From positions 1 through 6,958 of the forward strand of contig JAQGPD010000003.1 in NCBI GenBank assembly GCA_028293305.1: DNA of 6,958 nucleotides, read 5' to 3'. Position 1 is the first letter of the stretch. The number at the start of each line of letters is the position of its first letter. The notes beneath the pieces are model-generated. The model saw nothing but the letters and a program-made list of their open reading frames with translations, was not told where the DNA came from and ran no database searches. The position numbers and the translations under genes were made by a program. Shown here one piece after another: positions 1 through 6,224 of the stretch. The stretch is from Verrucomicrobiales bacterium. GTDB lineage: Bacteria; Verrucomicrobiota; Verrucomicrobiia; Verrucomicrobiales; V1-33.

Positions 1-3000
1 CCGTTTCCCATCGCGGCTATAACACAAACATCCCCCCGTCGGCCGCACCTCCTCCCCGGCTCCTTCCACCAGCCCCAGCGACCGCTTCAGCCGCCAGGCG
101 CCGGGCTCCCAGATCCGCAGGGTCCCATCCAGCGAAAGCGTCGCCAACTCCCCGCCACCGGGCTTGAAAACCGCCGACAACACCTGATCCCGATGCGCCT
201 GCACCGTCGATGAAACCTCGCCGCTCCGGCGGTCGCGGATCCTCAACCGGCCGCCTTTCCCGGCCGACACCAAATAACGTTCATCCTCCGCCAACACCGG
301 CGCCGCGCCCTCCGGATGCTCCCAGGATTCCTCTTCCCTCAAATACGTTTCCGACCACCGGCGGACGCGTCCATCCGCTCCGCCGGAGACCAATGACCCC
401 TCCTCCCATAACAAACTTTGCAGCGCCCCCCGGTGAGCCTGGCGGGACTGCGTTTCCTTCCCTCCCGCATCCCACACCGCCACCGTCCTATCATCCCCGG
501 CGGTCACCACCGCCGTGCCATCCTGACAAAATCTGACGGCGTTCACCGCCCGCAAATGCCCCTCCATCACCGCCTCCAGCTTCCACGTCTCCACATTCCA
601 TAGCCGCACCGCGCCATCCTGCCCGGCCGCCACCAGCCGCGCCCCGTCCGGCCGGTAATCAATCGATGTCAGGGCCTGCGCCGAGCTGATCACCGAGTTC
701 TTCAGCAAGCCGGATTCCAAATCCCAAAACCGCAACGTCCCGCTCCGGTCCGCCGAGGCCAGCGTCCGCCCATCCGGGCTGAAGCGCACCGCCGTCACCG
801 CGCTCGTATGCCCGGTCAGCCGCCGCGGCTCCTCCTTGCCATCCGGCCTCCAGAGGATCACCGCGCGGTCCGCCCCGCCCGTTGCTATCAACTTCCCGCC
901 CTCCGCCGTGTCCAGGCACAGCACCTCGCCCGCATGCGCCGCGTGCGATCCCGTCTCCTTGCCCTTCGTCGTTTCCCAGCGCCGCACCGTCCCGTCATAC
1001 CCCGCCGTCACGATGCTATCCTCACTTAAAAACCGCACCGCGCTCACTCCCGATTTTTGCATCACGCCGCGCGTTCCGACGCGCTTCCCATCCTCCACAT
1101 TCCAAAACTTCACCGTCCCATAGTGACTCGCCGTCACCAGCCAAGCGCCGGACGGACTGTAGTCCAGTCCTTGAATCTCCGCCACCTCGCCCGTGATCAA
1201 CACCCTCTCCGCGCCGCCCGCCGGATCCCAGAACCGCACCGTCTGATCCGCCCCCGCCGAGGCAAAACTCCGCCCGTCCGGACTCATCGCCAACGCATGC
1301 ACCGACGCGCTGTGCCCTGGCATTTCATGCAGCCGCCGCCCGTCCCGCATGTCGCGGATCCCCACCGTCTGATCCTCGCTGCCCGTCGCCAGCCAGCGCC
1401 CGTCCCCACTGAAACCCATATCCAAAATCCTGTCAGGATGCGCCGTCATCATCAGCACCTCCTTCCCCGCCGCCGTCTCCGACAAACGCACCATGCCCTC
1501 CCGGCTCCCCGACGCCAGCCACTTTCCATCCGGACTCACCACCAGGCTGCTGACAGGTTGCCGGTGATCCTCAAAACGCACCGTTCCGCGCTGACCGGTG
1601 CTTACATCCCACTCCACCGTTTTGCCGGTCACGAAGCCGCCATACAACCGGTTTCCGTCAGGATGCAGCGCCATCGCATCCGCCTTCATCTCACTTTTGA
1701 CCTCGAAGGTTTTCAGCAAATTCCCCGTCGCCGTATCAAAAATCCGGAACACCGAATCCGCCTCCAGCACCGCCATCCGGGCCCCATCCGCGCTCATGGA
1801 AAAGTCCACCACCGCACCGCCCGCGCCCATGGAACGGGCCACCGTCCGACTTTCCAGATCCCACAGCACCACCCCGCCCGAGGTTCCGGCCGCTCCCAAA
1901 AACTTCCCATCCGCTGAAAAATGCACCCGCGTCCGCCGCCTCGCCGGCCCTTCCAACACATACGCCAGCCGCCCCGTCGCCACCTCCCACACCGGCACCG
2001 CCGTCCCTTCCCCTGCGGCCGCCAGCCATTTTCCATCCGCGCTGAACGCCACGCCCATCGGATGCGCCGCCGGAGACTCCAACAAATATTTCAGCTTTCC
2101 ATCCTCCCTCCCATGCACCCGGATCCCGTTTTCCCCCGCCGCGCAGGACGCCACCAGCGCCCCATCCCCGCTCATCGCCACGCCCACCACCCGCCCGTCA
2201 TGATGCGCCGACGACGGGCTTTGCCAGAGCATCGCATAACTGCGTGATCCTGACAAAATCGTCCGCGCCGCGCCGGACTCCGCGCTTCCCGGATCCAACA
2301 GCACCGGATAGCGCTCCCGGAACGCGCCGTCAGCCTCCGCGCGGCCGAATCCCTCAAACCCCAAAGCCCGCCCCGCCATCAGCTTGGCGGCGAAAAAATT
2401 CCGTTCCTTCCCCAGCGCCCGCGCGCGCTCCAGCCAGGCCTTCCCCTCCTCATGATGGGAAATGCGCAATAACCGTTCCGCCTCCCCGCGCGCCAGCTTG
2501 GCCCGGTCCGCCTCCTGCCCCGCGCGCCGCGCCTGCGCCAGGCTGACGATCGATCCCAACAACAAAGACCCCGCCACCGCCACCCCCGCCGCGAACACCA
2601 CCCGATGCCGCGCCACCCATTTTTTCGCATAATAAAGCCGCCGCGGCGGAGCCGCCGTCACCGGCCGGCTTTCCAAATAACTCGACACATCATCCGCCAG
2701 CGCGCGCGCCGAGGCATAACGCCGCCGCCGGTCCTTCTCCAGACATTTCAATGTGATCCAGTCAAGATCCCCCCTCACGGATTTCCTCCGGATCTCCGTC
2801 ATCCCCGGCTTGCCCGACCGTCCGCGTTGCGCGCTCGGACGCTGCGGCTCCTCGTCCCGCAGGATCCGCTGCATCTCCGTCACCCCCACCGCCAGCCGTG
2901 ATGGCTCAAAGGGCAGGGCGCCGCATAACAATTCATAAAGCACCACTCCCAGCGCATACACATCCGTCCTTGTATCCACATCCACCCCATTCCCCAACGC

Positions 3001-3867
3001 CTGCTCCGGACTCATATAAGACGGCGTGCCCAGCACCTGCGCCTGCCGCGTCTGATCCATGTCCCCGGACTCCCGCGTCGCCTTCGCCACCCCGAAGTCG
3101 ATGACCTTCAACGCTCCATCCGTCGACACCAAGATATTCGAAGGCTTCAGATCCCGGTGGATCACCCCCTTCTGATGCGCGTGCTCAATGGCCCCGCACA
3201 GTTGCAAAAACAGCTCCAGAGTCGGCCGGATATCCAAATCCTCCTCCTTGCGGTATTGTGTTATCGGACGGCCTCTAACCAACTCCATCACAAAATACGG
3301 CCGCCCCAGCTCCGTCGCCCCGGCCTCGAAAACCTGCGCGATATGCGGGTGATTCATCAACGCCAGCGCCTGCCGCTCCCGCTCGAAGCGCGCCACCACC
3401 TCCCGTGTGTCCATCCCCAGCTTGATCACCTTCAAAGCCACCCGCCGCACCACCGGCTGCACCTGCCTGGCCTCCCACACCGATCCCATGCCCCCCTGAC
3501 CGATTAGCCGGACCAATTCAAAATGCCCGATTATCGCTCCCGGCGTTTCCTCGCGTTGCGCCGCCCAGGCCGCGCGCGCGGAGACCGCCTCTCCGGGCAT
3601 GGTCGGCAACGCCCCATCCCCACCCTCCTCCGCGAATCCCCGCAACATCATCCGCACCTCCTCCAACAATTCCGGCTTGTCCGCACAGGCCGCCTCCACA
3701 AAGGCATCCCTCTCGGAAAGATGATAGGACAAGGCCACCTGGAAAATCCGGTCCGCCTCGCACTGCCCCTCGTCCCACGCCGCCGTCGTCAGCATGCAGG
3801 ACGGACAACTCCCGTCCTCCGACTGCAGGCTCCCGCACTTCGCGCAGGTCGGGGGGGTGGATTTCAT
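1..3867 (-). CDS. Membrane Ser/Thr protein kinase with N-terminal zinc ribbon and C-terminal WD40 repeats (3' end outside window)
   Basis: PknB/Hanks-type kinase; its frame is open for 1289 codons and runs off the left edge. Order: CxxC-x9-CxxC zinc ribbon (C8, C11, C21, C24); a short helical segment often found before such kinases; kinase domain about 118-395 with Gly loop GQGGMG (123-128), VALK lysine K146, helix-C E164, HRDLKPSN with catalytic D239, DFG with D257, and a SPE (APE-type) motif ending at E288. All catalytic residues are present, so it should be active. One membrane helix (about 423-443) follows, then a charged helical linker, then WD40-type repeats from about 555 to the edge. 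I count at least 17 blade ends such as TVRFWD, which means more than one propeller. By the inside-positive pattern the kinase is cytoplasmic and the WD40 part extracytoplasmic. The start is fixed by a 4-base ATGA overlap with the sigma gene upstream. It has no Shine-Dalgarno, so translational coupling is likely. The substrate is unknown; the sigma factor is the obvious candidate. Confidence 0.95.
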   Translation of the reverse strand, partial: MKSTPPTCAKCGSLQSEDGSCPSCMLTTAAWDEGQCEADRIFQVALSYHLSERDAFVEAACADKPELLEEVRMMLRGFAEEGGDGALPTMPGEAVSARAAWAAQREETPGAIIGHFELVRLIGQGGMGSVWEARQVQPVVRRVALKVIKLGMDTREVVARFERERQALALMNHPHIAQVFEAGATELGRPYFVMELVRGRPITQYRKEEDLDIRPTLELFLQLCGAIEHAHQKGVIHRDLKPSNILVSTDGALKVIDFGVAKATRESGDMDQTRQAQVLGTPSYMSPEQALGNGVDVDTRTDVYALGVVLYELLCGALPFEPSRLAVGVTEMQRILRDEEPQRPSAQRGRSGKPGMTEIRRKSVRGDLDWITLKCLEKDRRRRYASARALADDVSSYLESRPVTAAPPRRLYYAKKWVARHRVVFAAGVAVAGSLLLGSIVSLAQARRAGQEADRAKLARGEAERLLRISHHEEGKAWLERARALGKERNFFAAKLMAGRALGFEGFGRAEADGAFRERYPVLLDPGSAESGAARTILSGSRSYAMLWQSPSSAHHDGRVVGVAMSGDGALVASCAAGENGIRVHGREDGKLKYLLESPAAHPMGVAFSADGKWLAAAGEGTAVPVWEVATGRLAYVLEGPARRRTRVHFSADGKFLGAAGTSGGVVLWDLESRTVARSMGAGGAVVDFSMSADGARMAVLEADSVFRIFDTATGNLLKTFEVKSEMKADAMALHPDGNRLYGGFVTGKTVEWDVSTGQRGTVRFEDHRQPVSSLVVSPDGKWLASGSREGMVRLSETAAGKEVLMMTAHPDRILDMGFSGDGRWLATGSEDQTVGIRDMRDGRRLHEMPGHSASVHALAMSPDGRSFASAGADQTVRFWDPAGGAERVLITGEVAEIQGLDYSPSGAWLVTASHYGTVKFWNVEDGKRVGTRGVMQKSGVSAVRFLSEDSIVTAGYDGTVRRWETTKGKETGSHAAHAGEVLCLDTAEGGKLIATGGADRAVILWRPDGKEEPRRLTGHTSAVTAVRFSPDGRTLASADRSGTLRFWDLESGLLKNSVISSAQALTSIDYRPDGARLVAAGQDGAVRLWNVETWKLEAVMEGHLRAVNAVRFCQDGTAVVTAGDDRTVAVWDAGGKETQSRQAHRGALQSLLWEEGSLVSGGADGRVRRWSETYLREEESWEHPEGAAPVLAEDERYLVSAGKGGRLRIRDRRSGEVSSTVQAHRDQVLSAVFKPGGGELATLSLDGTLRIWEPGAWRLKRSLGLVEGAGEEVRPTGGCLCYSRDGKR
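3864..3867 (-). other. ATGA stop/start overlap of sigma factor and kinase genes
   Basis: The minus strand reads ATGA: the TGA stop of the sigma gene (3866-3864) shares bases with the ATG of the kinase gene (3867-3865). The 20 bases before the kinase ATG hold no Shine-Dalgarno match. Re-initiation by ribosomes finishing the sigma gene would explain kinase translation and link the amounts of the two proteins. Confidence 0.9.
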
Positions 3868-4601
3868 ATCGGTTTGGCGAAGACGCTTTTCAGATAGTGC
3901 ACCTCCTCCTCCAACTCATCCACATTGCTCACCGTCTCCGCGATCGTTTCCTGCAGCAGATCCCGATAACGCTTCCGCAGCTTGAACGCGCTCACCCGCA
4001 GCGCCGCCTCGGAAATGCCCAGCATCACCGCCGCCTCCGCATAGGGCATGGGTTCGCTTTTTCCCTCGATCCGCTCCCGCAATATGGAAAACAGCCCCCC
4101 CTTGCCAGCGGATTCATAACTTCTTCCCAGCCTCGCCATCACACTGTCCAAAAGCTGCCTCGCCCACGCCCGGTCGAATTCCAGCTCCGGCGTCAGACCA
4201 TCCTTCGGCTCCACCGCCCGCTTTTGCCCCTCATCCATCGCATCCAGTTCCAAAATCGGAACGCCGCGTCCCCGCTTCACCTGCTGATCCTTCCTCCACA
4301 GGCTGATCGAAAACCGCTTCAGCGCGATCAACAAAAAGCTCCGCAATTTTCCCCGGTCCTGCCGCGCGTGCCGCAGGCCCTCCTTGGATAACAAATGTTC
4401 GAAAAATCCCTGCGTCAGATCTTTCGCGACCTCGGAGTCACCCGTCAGCCGGCAGGCGTAGCCATACAAAGGAGTCCAATAATCCTGACAAAGTCTGGCC
4501 AGCGCCGCGGGGTCCGACTCCTGTGCCTCCAACACCATGCTCCAGCTGGTGTGGGGGAATCTTCCCGGACTGGTTTCGGTGGAGTCGTTTTTGGCGGGCA
4601 T
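3864..4601 (-). CDS. ECF-type RNA polymerase sigma factor, kinase-associated type
   Basis: 245-residue sigma-70-family protein of the extracytoplasmic-function type, directing RNA polymerase to a special promoter set. It starts with the FPHTSWSMVL block (15-24) typical of a group common in Verrucomicrobia, Planctomycetes and Acidobacteria. Region 2 covers about 34-105, with DLTQGFFEHLL (61-71) and GKLRSFLLIALKRF (84-97). A longer than usual linker follows (about 105-180) with the family's TPELEFDRAWA block. Region 4 (about 186-215) holds the helix-turn-helix AEAAVMLGISEAALRVSAFK. A C-terminal tail (IAETVSNVDELEEEVHYL) is also a family mark. Its stop codon overlaps the start of the WD40 kinase, and no anti-sigma gene is seen next to it. 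In known kinase-linked ECF systems (for example EcfP/PknT of Vibrio) phosphorylation activates the sigma factor; applying this here is inference, as this sequence is a different subgroup. The start at 4601 is backed by an AGGGG ribosome-binding site. Confidence 0.93.
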   Translation of the reverse strand: MPAKNDSTETSPGRFPHTSWSMVLEAQESDPAALARLCQDYWTPLYGYACRLTGDSEVAKDLTQGFFEHLLSKEGLRHARQDRGKLRSFLLIALKRFSISLWRKDQQVKRGRGVPILELDAMDEGQKRAVEPKDGLTPELEFDRAWARQLLDSVMARLGRSYESAGKGGLFSILRERIEGKSEPMPYAEAAVMLGISEAALRVSAFKLRKRYRDLLQETIAETVSNVDELEEEVHYLKSVFAKPI

Positions 4602-4606
4602 TGGTG

Positions 4607-4611
4607 CCCCT
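4607..4611 (-). promoter_or_regulatory. Ribosome binding site of the sigma factor gene
   Basis: AGGGG lies five bases before the ATG at 4601. It is the clearest Shine-Dalgarno-like site in the window; most other starts here lack one. It supports the chosen start over the internal Met at residue 22, which would remove the conserved FPxTxW block. Confidence 0.5.
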
Positions 4612-4626
4612 ACGTTGAATTAAAAT

Positions 4627-4675
4627 CGGCGAAAGGCCATAAGGATCAGTTCCAACGCCTTAATTTTTCCGTCTT
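4627..4675 (-). promoter_or_regulatory. Candidate ECF-type promoter before the sigma factor gene
   Basis: On the minus strand, GGAACT (4653-4648) matches the common GGAAC -35 core of ECF promoters. It is preceded by two A-tracts (about 4675-4659) that resemble an UP element. Sixteen bases after GGAAC comes TCGCCG (4632-4627) as a possible -10. A start near 4620 would leave a leader of about 20 bases. The -10 is weak and the match was made by eye, so this is a candidate only. If real, it would fit autoregulation of the sigma-kinase pair. Confidence 0.25.
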
Positions 4676-4683
4676 TTTTACGT

Positions 4684-5235
4684 TTATTTCGCAAAAGCCG
4701 CCTTCACCATGGCCTTCACTTCGTCCTTCGTCGCCAAAGTCGGCTTTTCCGGTCCCGTGATTTTGACAAAAACATCGCCTTCCGGACTCTGCAGAATCGC
4801 CCCCAACATCGCGTAACCAGGCATCGGGGTTTTGTTCGCCGACATGGCCGGGCCACTCAAAAAGGTTCCTTTCAACGTGACGATCAACGCCTTGTGCTCA
4901 CCGATGGTCAGTTCCTCGCGCTCCATGACCGGAGGCGCGCCGTCCTCGCCGGGCTTGAACTGGGACTGCCAGCGTTTCAGATTCGGCTCGATGCCGCCGC
5001 CCTGGCCGGCTCCGAAGTGATAAAAATCCGCCTCCACCGCCGCCGCGCCATCCTTGCCCGGCAGCGTGAACCCACCCGCGCTCATCATCCGCGGTTCCGC
5101 CTTCGGCGTCCACGGTGCGGCGACCTTGAAATTGAAGGAACCGACTTTCAGTTCATTCACCTTGGGCGCGTCCTCGGCGGAAGCGGCGAAAGCGGTCAAA
5201 ACCATGAAAAGCGAGGCAAGCAGGGAGCGGATCAT
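4684..5235 (-). CDS. Secreted protein of unknown function
   Basis: 183 residues. A clear Sec signal peptide opens the protein: R3, a hydrophobic core L5-F16, then ASA before E21 as the likely signal peptidase I site. The mature part (about 163 residues, no cysteines) looks like one globular domain. Recognisable blocks are ADFYHFGAGQGGGIEPNLKRW (around 70-90), a middle stretch where the protein's own ligand- or substrate-free core cannot be assigned, and PGYAMLGAILQSPEGDVFVK near the C-terminus. I recall similar uncharacterised exported proteins in Planctomycetes and Verrucomicrobia that share the GQGG...RW and YxMLGAI patterns, but no function is known to me. The protein lies between the Dabb gene and the sigma gene, same strand, 82 bp before the sigma start; co-transcription is possible. 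There is no Shine-Dalgarno before the ATG; the start is chosen because it gives a complete signal peptide. Confidence 0.85.
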   Translation of the reverse strand: MIRSLLASLFMVLTAFAASAEDAPKVNELKVGSFNFKVAAPWTPKAEPRMMSAGGFTLPGKDGAAAVEADFYHFGAGQGGGIEPNLKRWQSQFKPGEDGAPPVMEREELTIGEHKALIVTLKGTFLSGPAMSANKTPMPGYAMLGAILQSPEGDVFVKITGPEKPTLATKDEVKAMVKAAFAK

Positions 5236-5280
5236 GACGGTGGAAAAAGAGGGTGGGTTGAAAAAGTCGGTGGCGGAAAG

Positions 5281-5315
5281 GCCCGCGCGGGGAGCGGGGC
5301 CGCTTCGCCGCGGGC
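5281..5315 (-). terminator. GC-rich hairpin after the Dabb gene, possible terminator
   Basis: GCCCGCG (minus 5315-5309) pairs perfectly with CGCGGGC (5287-5281). The loop of 21 bases can itself form a small AGCG/CGCT stem. The hairpin starts 21 bases past the Dabb stop. The following transcript has only a short CUUU and then a UUUUU run about 15 bases later, so intrinsic termination is uncertain. It may separate the Dabb gene from the secreted-protein gene. Confidence 0.35.
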
Positions 5316-5335
5316 ATGGAAAGATACGCGGGATG

Positions 5336-5653
5336 TCAGGAATATTTTACATTTTTCCCAGGATCCAATTCATAGTCCACCACCAGTTTCTCCGTGGTGT
5401 GCGGCTTGATGATGTCGTTCTGGAATTTGTGCCACGCCCCGTCATCCATGAAAATCCGCTGCTTCGCGCGCGATTCAAAATCCAGTCCCACAAAAAAAGG
5501 CCACTCGCATTTCGGGTCGATTTTCCGTCCCGAGCGCACTGCCATCACCTCCGGCACCTTCAAAAGCGTGCTGCGCGTCCGCCGGATCATGTCGTCCAGG
5601 ATTTCGTCCGTGACGCCGGGATGCAGTTTATAAAGGGCGAGCTGGTGGACCAT
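5336..5653 (-). CDS. Dabb (stress-responsive alpha/beta barrel) domain protein
   Basis: 105 residues, the normal length for a single-domain Dabb protein (dimeric ferredoxin-like alpha/beta barrel). The start MVHQLALYKLHPGVT is the characteristic first strand, with His3 conserved in the family. The pattern continues with a helix holding MIRRTRSTLLKVPEV (22-36), VRSGRKID (39-46), the WPFFVGLDFES strand (51-61), then DDGAWHKFQNDIIKP (70-84) and VVDYEL (91-96). The family includes plant stress proteins and bacterial proteins of mostly unknown role; a few relatives act on small aromatic or polyketide molecules, so no reaction can be assigned. It is likely cytoplasmic, with no signal peptide. It follows nuoA by 48 bp on the same strand and may be read through from it, but no functional link is known. 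There is no Shine-Dalgarno before the ATG, as with most genes here. Confidence 0.9.
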   Translation of the reverse strand: MVHQLALYKLHPGVTDEILDDMIRRTRSTLLKVPEVMAVRSGRKIDPKCEWPFFVGLDFESRAKQRIFMDDGAWHKFQNDIIKPHTTEKLVVDYELDPGKNVKYS

Positions 5654-5701
5654 GGGCGGGGGGAATGAAGGCGGGAAAAACCATCCGGCGGGCGGCGCGG
5701 A

Positions 5702-6073
5702 TCAGTCGTTCCACTTCAGCGCGCCTTTTTTCAGCGCATACACATAAGCGATCAGCAGGATGAATGCAAAACCCGCCATGCTCCAGAAAATTCCCGCGCT
5801 CTGCACCGCCATGTCCTTGAACACCACCGCCCAGGGAAACATGAACACCACCTCGATGTCAAACAGCACGAACAACATCGCCACCAGGTAAAACTTGACG
5901 CTGAACCGCGGCTGCGTCTCGCCAATGGGCAGCATCCCGCACTCATACGCGGACTCCTTGATCGCGGAACGCTTCCCGCTCTTTCCCACCAACACCGAAA
6001 CCAGCAGGGTGGAGACCGCAAACCCCGACGCGATCAGGATTTGCATGAGAACAGGAAGGTAATCTTGCAGCAT
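5702..6073 (-). CDS. nuoA: NADH-quinone oxidoreductase subunit A (complex I, ND3 family)
   Basis: 123 residues, usual NuoA length. NuoA is a small membrane subunit of proton-pumping complex I at the junction of the peripheral arm, the quinone site and the membrane arm. Three membrane helices are visible (about 6-29, 61-85, 93-114). The signature is complete: YECG (43-46) with C45 in the mobile loop known from ND3, PRFSVKFYLVAMLFVLFDIE (55-74) with D72 and E74 in the second helix, and PWAVVF. I start at 6073, not at the farther upstream in-frame ATG at 6208, because the extra 45 residues are unlike NuoA and are read from repeat-bearing intergenic DNA. GGGCCGGG just before this ATG is a poor ribosome site. 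nuoB normally follows directly, but here the next gene is Dabb, so nuoA stands apart from any nuo operon in view. Confidence 0.95.
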   Translation of the reverse strand: MLQDYLPVLMQILIASGFAVSTLLVSVLVGKSGKRSAIKESAYECGMLPIGETQPRFSVKFYLVAMLFVLFDIEVVFMFPWAVVFKDMAVQSAGIFWSMAGFAFILLIAYVYALKKGALKWND

Positions 6074-6078
6074 CCCGG

Positions 6079-6107
6079 CCCATAAACGAAACCCACGCAC
6101 AGTGCAA
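6079..6107 (-). promoter_or_regulatory. nuoA: Weak candidate promoter for nuoA
   Basis: TTGCAC (minus 6107-6102) resembles a sigma-70 -35 box, and TATGGG (6084-6079) stands 17 bases further on as a poor -10. It would start transcription almost at the nuoA ATG, giving a near-leaderless message. The -35 overlaps the end of the direct-repeat region. Match by eye and weak. Confidence 0.15.
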
Positions 6108-6135
6108 GAGTAGTCCGCAGAGAGAGTAGTCCGCA
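6107..6135. repeat. Two 13-bp direct repeats AGAGTAGTCCGCA, 16-bp period
   Basis: The plus strand carries AGAGTAGTCCGCA at 6107-6119 and again, identically, at 6123-6135, separated by GAG. An octamer CGCACAGT also occurs at 6096-6103 and 6132-6139. The repeats lie just upstream of nuoA and touch the inverted repeat at 6131-6150. They could be operator half-sites or part of a dispersed intergenic element; the window has no other copy. Confidence 0.75.
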
Positions 6136-6150
6136 CAGTCCTCTGTGCGG
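6131..6150. repeat. Perfect 8-bp inverted repeat with 4-base loop
   Basis: CCGCACAG (6131-6138) and CTGTGCGG (6143-6150) are exact reverse complements around TCCT. In RNA from either strand this gives a stable hairpin. It lies between gspF and nuoA. No U-run follows on the minus strand, so it is not a standard intrinsic terminator; an operator, an mRNA-stabilising hairpin or a REP-like element are other options. Confidence 0.7.
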
Positions 6151-6176
6151 CCGCAGCAACCTCGGATCCGCCTCGG

Positions 6177-6223
6177 CCCCCCAAAGCCCTCCCCCAAACC
6201 CCCACCAACCAACCCCCCCCCCC
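6177..6223 (-). other. G-quadruplex-forming G-run cluster after gspF
   Basis: Starting one base after the gspF stop, the minus strand has G-runs of 11 (6223-6213), 5 (6203-6199), 5 (6195-6191), 3 (6189-6187) and 6 (6182-6177). The last four are joined by loops of 3, 1 and 4 bases, which satisfies the canonical G3+N1-7 quadruplex rule. The G-rich strand is the RNA-like strand, so the structure could form in the gspF 3' untranslated RNA or in non-template DNA. Confidence 0.7.
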
Positions 6224-6224
6224 G

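Noticed and set aside
1057..1917. Long plus-strand open frame (286 codons), and many other plus-strand frames between 1 and 3900
   Set aside because: They are antisense to the kinase gene, whose frame is intact and recognisable throughout. Their translations are rich in Arg, His and Pro, as expected from the complement of GC-rich coding DNA.
1..2200. Periodic similarity along the kinase 3' half, possible DNA tandem repeat
   Set aside because: The periodicity is at the protein level (WD40 blades). The DNA of the blades has diverged and shows no long identical units.
520..4494. Word TCCTGACAAAATC at about 521 and 2248, with a near copy at about 4482
   Set aside because: All three lie inside genes and two encode Cys-Gln-Asp stretches; one exact 13-mer pair in 7 kb is not far from chance.
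4660..4690. T-runs on the plus strand as a terminator
   Set aside because: No plus-strand gene ends here and no stable GC hairpin precedes the T-runs; A-tracts upstream of a minus-strand promoter explain them better.
5654..5701. Possible terminator between nuoA and the Dabb gene (GGTTTTT on the minus strand)
   Set aside because: The GC-rich bases before the T-run do not form a convincing stem, so I could not support it.
6074..6208. Longer nuoA with a start at 6208
   Set aside because: The extra 45 residues do not resemble NuoA and are read from the repeat block; the family normally starts near the Met at 6073.
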